Shown here: positions 52,262 through 60,432 of the stretch, piece by piece
Position numbering within the stretch: position 1 is the first letter of the stretch
Layout: the number at the start of each line of letters is the position of its first letter
NCBI GenBank assembly: GCA_022821865.1
Contig: JAJECW010000141.1
Coordinates: 1 to 64,000, forward strand
Direction of reading: 5' to 3'
DNA length: 64,000 nucleotides
Source of the DNA: Pseudomonadales bacterium
GTDB lineage: Bacteria > Pseudomonadota > Gammaproteobacteria > Pseudomonadales > Pseudohongiellaceae
Translations under genes and position numbers: made by a program
Notes under the pieces: generated by a model
Seen by the model: only the letters and a program-made list of their open reading frames with translations
Told to the model about the DNA's origin: nothing
Databases searched by the model: none

Positions 52262-52646
52262 ACTCACGCTGTTTCTCGATCGCAATCTCGGAAAACATGT
52301 AATCGCGGAAAAATTGCGTTCAGAAGGAATCGTGGTTGAGATACATGACGGCCATCTTCCACTCAATGCTCCGGATGAGGATTGGATCGCACTTGTTGGA
52401 AACAGAAACTGGCTGGCTATAACCAAAGACAAGAACATCCGATATCGCTCTGCGGAGCTTGACGCAATCAGGAGATATTCGGCGCGAGTCATCGTGATCA
52501 GGATGAAGAACGCGACAGGACCTGACATCGCTGAAATGCTGGTTTCAGGGAAAAATCGTATTTTCAGTTTCGCAGCAAAAACGCCTTCACCATTCGTAGC
52601 TGGAATTTACAAGAGCGGCAAGATTACGTTGTACGAAATTCTGTAA
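52200..52646 (+). CDS. VapC45-like PIN-like toxin (DUF5615 type)
   Basis: A protein of up to 148 residues with a PIN-like nuclease fold. Acidic sites fit the family: LTLFLDRNLGKHVIAEKL, LNAPDEDWIALV and ITKDKNIRYR. The first ATG in this frame is at 52200, which overlaps the antitoxin gene by 62 bp. The fold proper begins about 20 codons later, so a shorter form with a rare start such as CTG cannot be excluded. It is presumably an RNase toxin held by the DUF433 protein. It is more AT-rich than the flanking chromosome. Confidence 0.8.
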   Translation: MSARKRTSKKQSDANSQSQPELTLFLDRNLGKHVIAEKLRSEGIVVEIHDGHLPLNAPDEDWIALVGNRNWLAITKDKNIRYRSAELDAIRRYSARVIVIRMKNATGPDIAEMLVSGKNRIFSFAAKTPSPFVAGIYKSGKITLYEIL

Positions 52647-52657
52647 CGCTGCACCCC

Positions 52658-52840
52658 TCAAAGGACTTGAATGCCTTGGCGAAGCCTCCGTTCAAGCAAT
52701 TCATTTTTCAGGAACTCCCTGACTTCAACAGAGTCTCTACTTGTGCGCATAGCCCAGTAGTTGGTCTTCGTTTCTTCCGATTTCAAGACAGGATTAGCCT
52801 TATGAATCGTCGAATCATCCACGCTTATTCTTTTTTGCAT
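52658..52840 (-). pseudogene. Small ORF, likely truncated remnant
   Basis: A 60-codon frame starting MQKRISVDDSTIHKANP, with GGAG nine bases upstream. It lies 35 bp after the restriction endonuclease gene. It contains TNYWAMRTSRDSVEVREFLKNELLERRLRQG, which looks like the beginning of a larger protein type seen near restriction systems (W-x-M/V-R-T, then E-L-x-x-x-R-L-R-Q-G). The frame stops right after this, 11 bp from the end of the convergent toxin gene, so it may be cut by the island junction. It could also be a genuine small gene. AT-rich. Confidence 0.45.
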
Positions 52841-52875
52841 ATCCATTTTCTCCAATCTGAAAATTGTGGCAACGA

Positions 52876-53649
52876 TTATTGGGAAAGTTCATCCAAGAAT
52901 CCCTGGATTACCTGCTCCGAACTTTGACTTATCTTTGTCGAAGCTAAGTGCAAGCTAACATCGGTGAGAATTTTTTTCTTGCTGCGAGAATCAATCATTT
53001 TTGGATCTTTCCAAGCCCAATCTCGGCCTGGATGTAGCGTATCCCATGGCGATCTCTTGTTTGAGCGCGTTGACGGTGAGTCCCCATGTTTTCCGAATCC
53101 ATAACAGATGCCAGTCTCGTTATTCCAGACAGGACGGAATATTTCAATCAGATAATCCTCCGCCGCTCCTTGCCACCCGGTCTGTACTACCAAGTATCTG
53201 CAATCAAACCTTTCTGGGTTCAGAGTTGATTCAGCCTGTCTTATGGTGCGAAGGTGATCCTTTAATCGTCTTGAAATTCGATCTCCTTGCTTCTTTGGGT
53301 TTCTGGCACTGTCTTGCGCCGGGTCCGCTTTACCAACATAAATTGGAGTTTCCGTGCCAGAGATTGGAGCATAAGGTGGAAAATCTCCGTCGTAATAGAG
53401 CGCATAGATTCCAGAGCCATGAAATCTGCCTACTTGATCCAGAGGCACTCGCGGCTGCGCGATCAATGCAAGTGCAATGAATCTTCCAACCACCACCGGG
53501 TCGCCTGGGTCGAAAACGAAGCGCGGCCAATGGATTGGGTCCAATTTTCTGGCCAGGGCTTCCGCCCGTTCAACAAAGGATCGCAATTTTACATCCAGAC
53601 GAAGACGGGCCAGTTTTGATAGCTCGCCTGAACTTGCAATGCCGCTCAA
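52876..53649 (-). CDS. Eco29kI-family GIY-YIG restriction endonuclease
   Basis: A type II restriction enzyme of about 257 residues. The GIY-YIG core is GIYALYYDGDFPPYAP with PIYVGKADP (about residues 80-110). The Eco29kI-type arginine and helix region is RISRRLKDHLRTIRQ. The catalytic Glu is in QTGWQGAAEDYLIEIFRPVWN, and DTLHPGRDWAWK matches the Eco29kI tail. Eco29kI cuts CCGCGG, so the same target is likely but not proven. The first usable start is TTG at 53649. The frame stays open through the end of the methyltransferase gene with no ATG or GTG, so the start is uncertain. Low GC compared with neighbours. Confidence 0.92.
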   Translation of the reverse strand: MSGIASSGELSKLARLRLDVKLRSFVERAEALARKLDPIHWPRFVFDPGDPVVVGRFIALALIAQPRVPLDQVGRFHGSGIYALYYDGDFPPYAPISGTETPIYVGKADPAQDSARNPKKQGDRISRRLKDHLRTIRQAESTLNPERFDCRYLVVQTGWQGAAEDYLIEIFRPVWNNETGICYGFGKHGDSPSTRSNKRSPWDTLHPGRDWAWKDPKMIDSRSKKKILTDVSLHLASTKISQSSEQVIQGFLDELSQ

Positions 53650-53708
53650 GTTTTCCAGCTTTGCATCAAGATCTTCGACAACTTGCTTCGTGGCTTCCCT
53701 GTCGATGC

Positions 53709-54881
53709 TTATCGCTGATTCCTCTCTTGCTCCAACCGCTCTCCGATGCTGTTGGCCACTACTGTAGCAAGCGCCACCGGCACCGCGTTGCCGAGTTGGC
53801 GCATGCTTTCTGTCCAGGTGCCGTGAAACACATAATCATCGGGAAAGGTTTGTAGCCGGGCGCATTCGCGAATTGAGAAGTATCGAATGCTGCCATCCGC
53901 CCGTCTCAGCATGTTTTCCCCGCCCGGAACACCGTGGTCACCGGCCTTGAGGGTCTTGGCGGGTTCGTCGCTGGGGCTGCCGGTGTGCCCGGGGTAGCTT
54001 CTGGCGCCTGGCTGGAATTTGTGGTTGGGGTAATCATCGGCGGCTTCCGCGTCAAATTCCGGGTCGGGCAAATCCGCCAATGCTTGACGTACTGTGCGCC
54101 AAGGACTCGTTGTGGGCCGTTCGCGTAATCTCCGCGCCGATTTTTGTGACCGCCTGGCGGATTCGTCATCCGGTTTCCTTGTATCCGCAACTTCCCAATA
54201 GTCTTCGGAGCGCCACTGGTCCCACAACAGCGCCTCTTTCGAATGGGTGGGCGCTGGGAAACTCCATTCGATTCCGAGGTCGCTGCGAAAGCCCACAATG
54301 AAGACGCGCTCCCGGCGCTGGGGAACGCCATAGTCCGCGGCATTGAGGATGCGCGTAACCACTCGATAAGACGGAGTGTTGCCCCGCCCTTCGGTATGAT
54401 GCCGCTCAAGGCGCGACAAGTGGTCGGTCCACGCCTCATCGGCGTGGCCCACGATTTCCGGATAAGCCAACTGCAGACGCATGTATTCGAAATAATTGGC
54501 GAACGAGGGACGGGTCAGCCCCTTGACGTTCTCGAACAGGAAAGCGCGAGGCCTAAGCTCGCGCACCGCGCGTATCGCCTCGGGAAACATGTCGCGCCTG
54601 TCAAGATACCCCTTGTGCTTGCCACCCAGCGAAAAAGGCTGGCAGGGAGGGCCGCCAGACACCAGATCCATCTCTCCGCCGATCTCGGCATAGTCAACGT
54701 CCCTGACATCTCCCTGCACGAGAGGCCAGTTGGCGAGCGGCTTGAGGTTTCTTTCCTGGTTTTCCCGGATCGTGTCACAACAGTAGCGGTCGCGCTCGAC
54801 AACGACGGCCGCCTCAAAGCCGGCGCGGCACACACCCATCCCAAGCCCGCCCGCACCGGTAAACAATTCAACTGTCCGCAT
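53709..54881 (-). CDS. DNA (cytosine-5) methyltransferase
   Basis: A 390-residue C5 methyltransferase, the protective partner of the GIY-YIG endonuclease. Motif I is VELFTGAGGLGMGV. Motif IV, with the catalytic Cys, is SGGPPCQPFS. Motif VI is FLFENVKGL and motif VIII is GVPQRRERVFIVG. Motif IX/X elements are IRECARLQTFPDDY and QLGNAVPVALA. The ATG at 54881 gives the standard N-terminus with a weak ribosome site. The frame is open to 54935. It precedes the endonuclease gene on the same strand, which lets methylation come first. The target recognition region lies between about residues 200 and 320. Confidence 0.95.
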   Translation of the reverse strand: MRTVELFTGAGGLGMGVCRAGFEAAVVVERDRYCCDTIRENQERNLKPLANWPLVQGDVRDVDYAEIGGEMDLVSGGPPCQPFSLGGKHKGYLDRRDMFPEAIRAVRELRPRAFLFENVKGLTRPSFANYFEYMRLQLAYPEIVGHADEAWTDHLSRLERHHTEGRGNTPSYRVVTRILNAADYGVPQRRERVFIVGFRSDLGIEWSFPAPTHSKEALLWDQWRSEDYWEVADTRKPDDESARRSQKSARRLRERPTTSPWRTVRQALADLPDPEFDAEAADDYPNHKFQPGARSYPGHTGSPSDEPAKTLKAGDHGVPGGENMLRRADGSIRYFSIRECARLQTFPDDYVFHGTWTESMRQLGNAVPVALATVVANSIGERLEQERNQR

Positions 54882-55020
54882 ATTCAAACACCGAAAACCT
54901 GGGCGCGACCGGAAATCGCCGTTCACCACAGTCAATGCTCAAAACGCAAATATAGTCGTTTTTCGGCCTGAAAGCACTATATATTGTATTGATCCGGCAA
55001 TTCCCATTTTTGCGACGCGC

Positions 55021-55165
55021 CATGCCCTGGGTGGGAATCGGTCGGTGAAGCCGAAAGCGCCGGGCCAAGGATGGCTGGCACAAATGAATAGACCGCCACT
55101 TGCCTGAGATTCTGCGACTCCGCTTCGCTTCGCGCAGAATGACGGGGGGAGGGTTTTGCTTCGCG
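55021..55165 (+). repeat. Paired intergenic repeats before the vsr stop
   Basis: The left part (55021-55088) is a short relative of the GGCGTAGCCGAC family, with GCCAAGGATGGCTGGCACAA. The right part (55095-55165) is two partial copies of the CAGAATGACG family (GAGATTCTGCGACTCCGC and CGCGCAGAATGACTGCGACG). The same two families are side by side at 44270-44527. They lie in the 325-bp gap between the methyltransferase and vsr genes. I see nothing else there. Confidence 0.65.
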
Positions 55166-55206
55166 CAGAATGACTGCGACGGGGGCAACTCGCGGTTGGA
55201 GCCCTT

Positions 55207-55638
55207 TCAGTATCCCGCTGGGGCCGGTTCCAGGAAATCCCTGATTCTGGACTGGACCGATTCCAGGTCGCCAACTTCGCATTCCCAGATTTCCAGCACA
55301 CCCCAACCGAGTTCCTTCAGCTTTTTCCTGTTTTCACGGTCCCGGCGGCGATTGCCCTCCAGCTTGGGCCGCCAGAAATCCAGTCGGGATTTTGGCATCC
55401 GGGCATGCTTGCAGTTCGGGTCCGGATGCCAATGCCAGAAGCAGCCGTGGACGAAGATCACCTTCCTCCGGCTGGAAAACACCAAATCCGGTTTCCCCGG
55501 CAAGTTCTTCCCGTGCAACCGGAACCGGTAACCCATCCCGTGCACAAGGCTGCGGATGAGCAGTTCCACTTTGCTGTTCCTGGAGCGGACGCGGCTCATC
55601 AGCTCGCTGCGCCGCTCCCTGGATATTGTATCGGCCAT
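55207..55638 (-). CDS. vsr: Very short patch repair endonuclease
   Basis: Vsr (143 aa) nicks next to T:G mismatches that arise when 5-methylcytosine deaminates, protecting methylated sites from mutation. Family features are the opening ISRERRSELMSRVRSRNSKVELLIRSLVH, the catalytic Asp in LPGKPDLVF, and FVHGCFWHWHPDPNCKHARMPKSR, which includes the zinc-binding His and Cys residues. WRPKLEGNRRRDRENRKKL and VLEIWECEV follow. Its presence beside a C5 methyltransferase supports one functional restriction-modification-repair set. The gap from vsr to the methyltransferase is filled by repeats. Confidence 0.96.
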   Translation of the reverse strand: MADTISRERRSELMSRVRSRNSKVELLIRSLVHGMGYRFRLHGKNLPGKPDLVFSSRRKVIFVHGCFWHWHPDPNCKHARMPKSRLDFWRPKLEGNRRRDRENRKKLKELGWGVLEIWECEVGDLESVQSRIRDFLEPAPAGY

Positions 55639-55690
55639 GTGCCCAGCCGTTGCTTGTGTTTTGTTCTTCGCGGTTCCCGAAATCAGGAGC

Positions 55691-55756
55691 CGGGAGCCTG
55701 CGCCACAGGAATCCGCGAAAGCGAAAATTCGCTATCGCCACGGCGCAGGCCCCCAG
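55691..55756 (+). repeat. Mosaic repeat at the right end of the defence island
   Basis: GGGAGCCTGCGCCACAGG, then GCGAAAGCGAAAATTCGC, then TATCGCCACGGCGCAGGCCCC form one complete short unit. It matches the unit inside 36500-36547 and, inverted, 7526-7577. It lies between vsr and the oxidoreductase gene, so it marks the edge of the accessory block. Confidence 0.8.
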
Positions 55757-55850
55757 ATCCGTGATTGCGAGTCGTTCTATCGTATTGCCTCCGAATTCCT
55801 CCCCGAGTGGGACGCGGCATTCCGCCGCTTCAATTTATGCCTGTCCACAC

Positions 55851-56861
55851 TCAGAACCGCACCACCATTTTGCCGAAATTTTCGCCTGAGAACAGGGCGA
55901 GGAAGGCGTCTACGGCGTTTTCCACGCCTTCGTAGACGGTTTCCCGGATGCGGATCCTGCCGTCAATGATCCATTGGCTCATGTCTTTTTCGAAGTCCGG
56001 GCGCAGGTCTTCGTGGTCGGAGATGATGAAACCCTGGATGCGCAGTTTCTTGCCGACGATGTACATGAGATTGTTGGGGCCGGGGACGGGTTCGGAATTG
56101 TTGTAGCCGGAAATCATGCCGCAGGCGACGATGCGGCCGAATGGGTTCATGACATTGATGGCGGCCTGGAGATGGTCGCCGCCGACGTTCTCGAAGTAGA
56201 CATCGACGCCATCGGGGGCAGCGGCGCTCAGCGCCCGGGTGAGGCTGCCGCAAGTTCGGTAGTTGATGGTGGCGTCGACGCCGCATTCGTCCCTGAGCCA
56301 CTCGGCCTTGGCTTCGCTGCCGACGCTGCCCACCACCCGGCAACCCTGTTGTTTGGCGATCTGGCAGACATTGGCGCCCACCGCCCCGGATGCGGCTGAG
56401 ACGAATACCGTCTCGCCCTCTTTCGGCTCGCCGAATTTGCGCAGGCCCACATAGGCCGTCATTCCCGGCATGCCCAGGGCGCCGAGATAGAGCGAGATGC
56501 GCTCGCGGTCGAAAGGTTCAAGTCGCCGCAGATGGGAAGCCTTTGCCACGAACCGGTCCTGCCAGGCGGCGAAATTGAGGACGATGTCCCCCGGCTTCAG
56601 GCTCGGATCCCGGGATTCCACCACCTCGCCCACGGCCCCGCCGTACATGGGCGCATTGAGTTGAAAGGGCGCGGCATACACGGCGTCGGCGCGCATGCGA
56701 CCGCGCATGTAGGGGTCAACCGACATGTAGCGGTTTTCCACCAGGGCCTCGCCCTCGCCCGGTTCGGGCAGGTCCACTTCCACAAGCCGGAAGTGTTCGT
56801 GGCCCGGCATGCCGGCGGGACGTTCAATCAGGTGAATCTGTTTTGCGGTGCGGGAAGTCAT
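55851..56861 (-). CDS. NADP-dependent medium-chain oxidoreductase (CurA-like)
   Basis: A 336-residue zinc-free MDR enzyme of the leukotriene B4 dehydrogenase/CurA (YncB) type, which reduces activated C=C bonds. The opening KQIHLIERPAGMPGHEHFRLVEVDLPEP and SVDPYMRGRM are family-typical. The nucleotide fold is VFVSAASGAVGANVCQIAKQQGCRVVGSVGS (about residues 150-180), and DVYFENVGGD follows. The C-terminal RETVYEGVENAVDAFLALFSGENFGKMVVRF is also diagnostic. It starts 9 bp after the TRAP permease stop, so it is probably the last gene of that operon and may act on the imported compound. Confidence 0.93.
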   Translation of the reverse strand: MTSRTAKQIHLIERPAGMPGHEHFRLVEVDLPEPGEGEALVENRYMSVDPYMRGRMRADAVYAAPFQLNAPMYGGAVGEVVESRDPSLKPGDIVLNFAAWQDRFVAKASHLRRLEPFDRERISLYLGALGMPGMTAYVGLRKFGEPKEGETVFVSAASGAVGANVCQIAKQQGCRVVGSVGSEAKAEWLRDECGVDATINYRTCGSLTRALSAAAPDGVDVYFENVGGDHLQAAINVMNPFGRIVACGMISGYNNSEPVPGPNNLMYIVGKKLRIQGFIISDHEDLRPDFEKDMSQWIIDGRIRIRETVYEGVENAVDAFLALFSGENFGKMVVRF

Positions 56862-56870
56862 GGTTACTCC

Positions 56871-58874
56871 TCAGTGGGTCGTTTTGGCGAATTGGTGTTG
56901 CCAGATGATAACGCCGGCGAGCAGGGCGGCGCCGGCGGCATGAAAATAAATTGGCAGCGGCATCCACATCAGCAGGGCCGCGCTGAGCGCGAGCAGTGTG
57001 GCGATGGTTGCATTGATGGGCTTCTCCAGATGCCATTGCAACAGTCCCGCCAGGGCATACAGCCCCGGGCAGGCCCAGATGAAAACTTCCAGCCGTTCGG
57101 CCCAGCCTCCGGAAATCAGCGGCGAATAGGCGAACAGCACGGGTATCAGATACAGCCCCTTGGCGATTTTCCAGCTCGTGAACCCCGTGGCGATGGGCCG
57201 GGTGCCGGCGATGCCCGCGGCGGCGAAGGATACCAGACACACCGGCGGCGTGACATTACTGTCCTGGGAAAGCCAGAAAATGATCAGATGGGCGCTGAGC
57301 AGCATCCCCACGAGCAGTTCCGCCGGCAGCATTTCGGCGCGGATCAACTGCTTCATTTCCAATGGCATCTGCTGCAGGGCGACCGCCGCGTCGCCGCCGA
57401 ACAGGCCGATGGTGGCGGCCACATTGGAAGGCAGATCCGCAGCCTGCAGGGCTTCCAGCAGCTGCGACTGGCTGATCAGGTCGAAGATCAGCGGCGCCGA
57501 AAGCGTGGCAAGGACGATATAGGAGGCGGTCACCGGCAGCCCCATTCCGAGCACCAGGGAGGCCAGGGCCACCAGCAGCAGGGTGATCAGCAGCGAACCG
57601 CCGGCCCAATCGGCGATCATCAGCGAAAAGGCGTTGCCGACCCCGGTGGTGGTGACCACGTTGATGATGATGCCCACCGCCACCAGCAGCAGGGCCGTGG
57701 AAACCATGGTTTTCACGCCATTGACCACGGCCTCGAAGATGTCATTGAGGCCCATGGGCCGCGGCGAAATCCATGAGGCCGCAATCACGCTGAGGATGGC
57801 GAAGGCGGCCGAAGTCGTGGGGGTGCGCCCGCTTACCAGAAAGGCCACCAGGGTGACGATGGGAATGATGAAATGCCAGCCTTCCCGCAGCACCGTGGAA
57901 ACCTTCTCGGCGTCGGCGGCAAGCTGCGGCGCAAGCCCCAGCCGTTTCGCCTCGATGCGGATAAAGAAGGAAACGGTCAGGAAATACAGCACCGCGGGCA
58001 GCATGGAAGCGCCGATTACCGTGAGATAGGGAATCTGGGTATAGCTTGCCAGCACAAAGGCGCCGGCTCCCATTACCGGCGGCATCAGCGCGCCGCCGGT
58101 GGAGGAAGCCGCCTCCACGCCGGCGGCGAAACGCGGCTGAAAGCCCGACTTGCGCATCATGGGAATCGTGATGACTCCGGTGGAAACCGTGTTCGCCACC
58201 GCCGAGCCCGACACCGAACCCATCAGCCCGGAACCCACCACCGCCACGAGCCCCGCCCCGCCGGTAAAACGTCCCGCCAGGCACTGGGCCAACCGGACGA
58301 TGAAATCCCCGGCGCCGGACTTGAGCAGAAAGGAGCCGAAGATGATGAACATGAAAACGAAGGTGGAAGAGATTTGCGCGGTCAGCCCGAACATGCCTTC
58401 GCTGGTGAAATAGCTGCGGTAGAGCACGGTTTCCAGATTGAGCCCGGGAAAGGCGAACACCCCGCCGATATAGCGCCCGAGAAAGAGGATGTAGGAAAGG
58501 CTGACCGCAATCAGCACCGGCATGAACCAGCCCGTGGTGCGCCGGGTGAACTCTATGGCCAGGGCGATGGCGATCATCGCGAAAACATAATCGCCGGGGA
58601 TGAATTCGGTCTCCCGGGCGTACAGCGCGTTCTCGAACAGAATGAGATATGCCGCGACCGACACCGCAAGCAGCGCCAGGCCGATATTGGCCCAATAGGC
58701 CGGCGAGCGTCTCGTCAGCCCAGGGTCTTCATTGCCGAGCAGGGCGCAGATGGCGATAAAACCGCCAAAATGGATCGCCGACAGCCATAGCTCGGAAATG
58801 CTCGCGAACACATTGCAATAGACATGGAACAGGGCGAAAGCGAATGCGGCCCAGCGCAGGGGAGCGGAATTCAT
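56871..58874 (-). CDS. TRAP transporter fused permease (DctQ-DctM type)
   Basis: A 667-residue membrane protein that fuses the small and large TRAP permease parts, the form used with TAXI binding proteins. Many membrane segments are visible. The large-subunit signatures are GLVAVVGSGLMGSVSGSAVANTVSTGVITIPMM near residue 200, and ASSTGGALMPPVMGAGAFVLA shortly after. GMGLPVTASYIVLATLSAP follows in the second half. Transport is driven by a sodium or proton gradient. The ATG at 58874 overlaps the binding-protein stop (ATGA). The frame is open to 59201 but that is a shadow. The substrate is unknown. Confidence 0.94.
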   Translation of the reverse strand: MNSAPLRWAAFAFALFHVYCNVFASISELWLSAIHFGGFIAICALLGNEDPGLTRRSPAYWANIGLALLAVSVAAYLILFENALYARETEFIPGDYVFAMIAIALAIEFTRRTTGWFMPVLIAVSLSYILFLGRYIGGVFAFPGLNLETVLYRSYFTSEGMFGLTAQISSTFVFMFIIFGSFLLKSGAGDFIVRLAQCLAGRFTGGAGLVAVVGSGLMGSVSGSAVANTVSTGVITIPMMRKSGFQPRFAAGVEAASSTGGALMPPVMGAGAFVLASYTQIPYLTVIGASMLPAVLYFLTVSFFIRIEAKRLGLAPQLAADAEKVSTVLREGWHFIIPIVTLVAFLVSGRTPTTSAAFAILSVIAASWISPRPMGLNDIFEAVVNGVKTMVSTALLLVAVGIIINVVTTTGVGNAFSLMIADWAGGSLLITLLLVALASLVLGMGLPVTASYIVLATLSAPLIFDLISQSQLLEALQAADLPSNVAATIGLFGGDAAVALQQMPLEMKQLIRAEMLPAELLVGMLLSAHLIIFWLSQDSNVTPPVCLVSFAAAGIAGTRPIATGFTSWKIAKGLYLIPVLFAYSPLISGGWAERLEVFIWACPGLYALAGLLQWHLEKPINATIATLLALSAALLMWMPLPIYFHAAGAALLAGVIIWQHQFAKTTH

Positions 58875-59908
58875 GGGCTGGCGCCGGGCCCTGCCATGGC
58901 CGAGGGTTCTTCCAGCAGCAGCCGCCGCGGGATTTCCAGGCCGACTTCCCGGTAGTAGCGCAGGGCGCCGGCGTGCAGCGGGGCGCCAAGGCCGGCGATG
59001 GCGATTTCGGGGCGCATGTCCCGGGCTGCGCCGTGGATTTCCTGCAGGGTGGCGAGGTTTTCCCAGATCACCCGGGTGATGTGGTACACCGCCGCTTCGG
59101 GAATATCGACCCGGGTCACCAGCACATTGGGCGAGGCCACCGTGCGCACGGGCTCGGTCTGGTTGGGATAGGTCAGCGGCGGGAAATCGTACCAGTCCCA
59201 AAGGGGGTAGCGCGCGTTGATCCGGTCCAGGGCCTGCTGGGACCAGTTCAGAATCCGCATGCGCCCGCCCATGATGGCGTAGGCCTGGGTGATCGAGCTT
59301 ACCGGCGCGCCGGCGGGGATGTTCATGCCGACGATATTGCCGTCCTGGATGGCGCCCACGGTGGGGCCGTAGCCCATGTAGCCCAGGGTGAACCTGTTCT
59401 CGTAATCAACGCCCAGGGTTTCCAGAATGAAGCGCCCGGTCTGCTCGGCGCCGGAATTGCGCGCGCCAAGCACATAGCGTTCCCCGTCGAGATTGTTCAG
59501 GTCCATGATGTCGCCGGAAGTCACCAGTTCGCTCAGCAATACGAAATGCTCGACGTTCTTCCACAGCGCGCTCACCGAACGGATATGGGTCTGGGGCTCC
59601 CGCACCGGGCCTTCGCCGGCCCAGGACCAGGCGCCGAAAGGCCCCTGCAGAATCGCGAACTGGGCCTGGTTGTCCCGCAGCAGCTTGAGATTCTCCATGG
59701 ACCCGGCGGAGCTGATTGCGGTCAGGGAAACATTTTCGGTTGCGGACAATTCGGCGTGGGCGATGGTGGCGATGGCGACCCCCACAGGATAGAACACGCC
59801 GCCGGTGGTGGCGGTGGTGAGCACATAGGGCCGCGCCCGGCCCAGCTCGTCGCCGCAGCCGGCCAAGGCCGCCGCCAATACGGTGATGAGAACTGCGCGT
59901 CCGTTCAA
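58871..59908 (-). CDS. TAXI-family TRAP substrate-binding lipoprotein
   Basis: The extracytoplasmic binding protein of the TRAP system (345 aa). A TTG start at 59908 is preferred: it gives a TTGA overlap with the upstream stop and has AAGAGGGG seven bases before it. Another TTG lies at 59935. The signal sequence NGRAVLITVLAAALAGC has the lipobox LAGC, so it is probably a lipoprotein. TAXI features are LTTATTGGVFYPVGVAIA, then SAGSMENLKLLRDNQAQFAILQG, and YVLGARNSGAEQTGRFILETLG. Known TAXI proteins bind glutamate or similar acids, but specificity here is unknown. Confidence 0.9.
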   Translation of the reverse strand: MNGRAVLITVLAAALAGCGDELGRARPYVLTTATTGGVFYPVGVAIATIAHAELSATENVSLTAISSAGSMENLKLLRDNQAQFAILQGPFGAWSWAGEGPVREPQTHIRSVSALWKNVEHFVLLSELVTSGDIMDLNNLDGERYVLGARNSGAEQTGRFILETLGVDYENRFTLGYMGYGPTVGAIQDGNIVGMNIPAGAPVSSITQAYAIMGGRMRILNWSQQALDRINARYPLWDWYDFPPLTYPNQTEPVRTVASPNVLVTRVDIPEAAVYHITRVIWENLATLQEIHGAARDMRPEIAIAGLGAPLHAGALRYYREVGLEIPRRLLLEEPSAMAGPGASP

Positions 59909-60399
59909 GAGCGGGCCCCTCTTGTCCCGCGGCAATCATAAATGAATTGCCTGAGATCTTCCGGGGTCTGGATTACCTGTTCGTTCAGGAACAACTCAGG
60001 ATGGATTTCGCCCTCGCTATAGCCCACCGGACGTTGGGTGGCCGTTGCGACGACCCAGGACGCCGCGGGACGTTTCGCGCCGAGAATGCGCTCGATGTTT
60101 TGCCGAGGGATTCCCAGCAGGCCGGCCACCGCCACATCGGTGGCCCGGGTCCTGCGCTGGTTCAGGCAGGAAAGCACTTCCCGGGGACTGAAGCGGTCGG
60201 ATACCGGGCGCTCGCCGTCCATCCTGCTCACCAGCAGGGCGGTTCCAGCGAATACCGTGGCGGCGATGGTAATGCCGAGCACCATGGTCAGGCGGTAGAA
60301 CATGGCGATTTGCACGCCACCGAAATAGCACGCCGCCTCGGCAAGCGCGTTGACAAGAATCAGGGCGACAAAAAAAGTAATCCAGACGGCTTTTTTCAC
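59905..60399 (-). CDS. Unknown two-TM membrane protein
   Basis: A 164-residue protein I do not recognise. It has two N-terminal membrane segments (about residues 4-22, AVWITFFVALILVNALAEA, and about 36-57, LTMVLGITIAATVFAGTALLV). A soluble domain of about 100 residues follows with TRATDVAVAGLLGIPRQNIERILGAKRP, which could be a small helical DNA- or protein-binding unit. It is coupled to the TAXI gene by a TTGA overlap and starts 33 bp after the FG-GAP gene. An accessory role in the transporter or its signalling is a guess from position only. Confidence 0.75.
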   Translation of the reverse strand: MKKAVWITFFVALILVNALAEAACYFGGVQIAMFYRLTMVLGITIAATVFAGTALLVSRMDGERPVSDRFSPREVLSCLNQRRTRATDVAVAGLLGIPRQNIERILGAKRPAASWVVATATQRPVGYSEGEIHPELFLNEQVIQTPEDLRQFIYDCRGTRGARS

Positions 60400-60432
60400 G
60401 GAATTGCCGTTACTCCGGGATGAATTCCGGGC

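Noticed and set aside
204..55756. Insertion sequences
   Set aside because: No transposase frame or target-site duplication was found with any repeat copy; they are treated as non-autonomous repeats.
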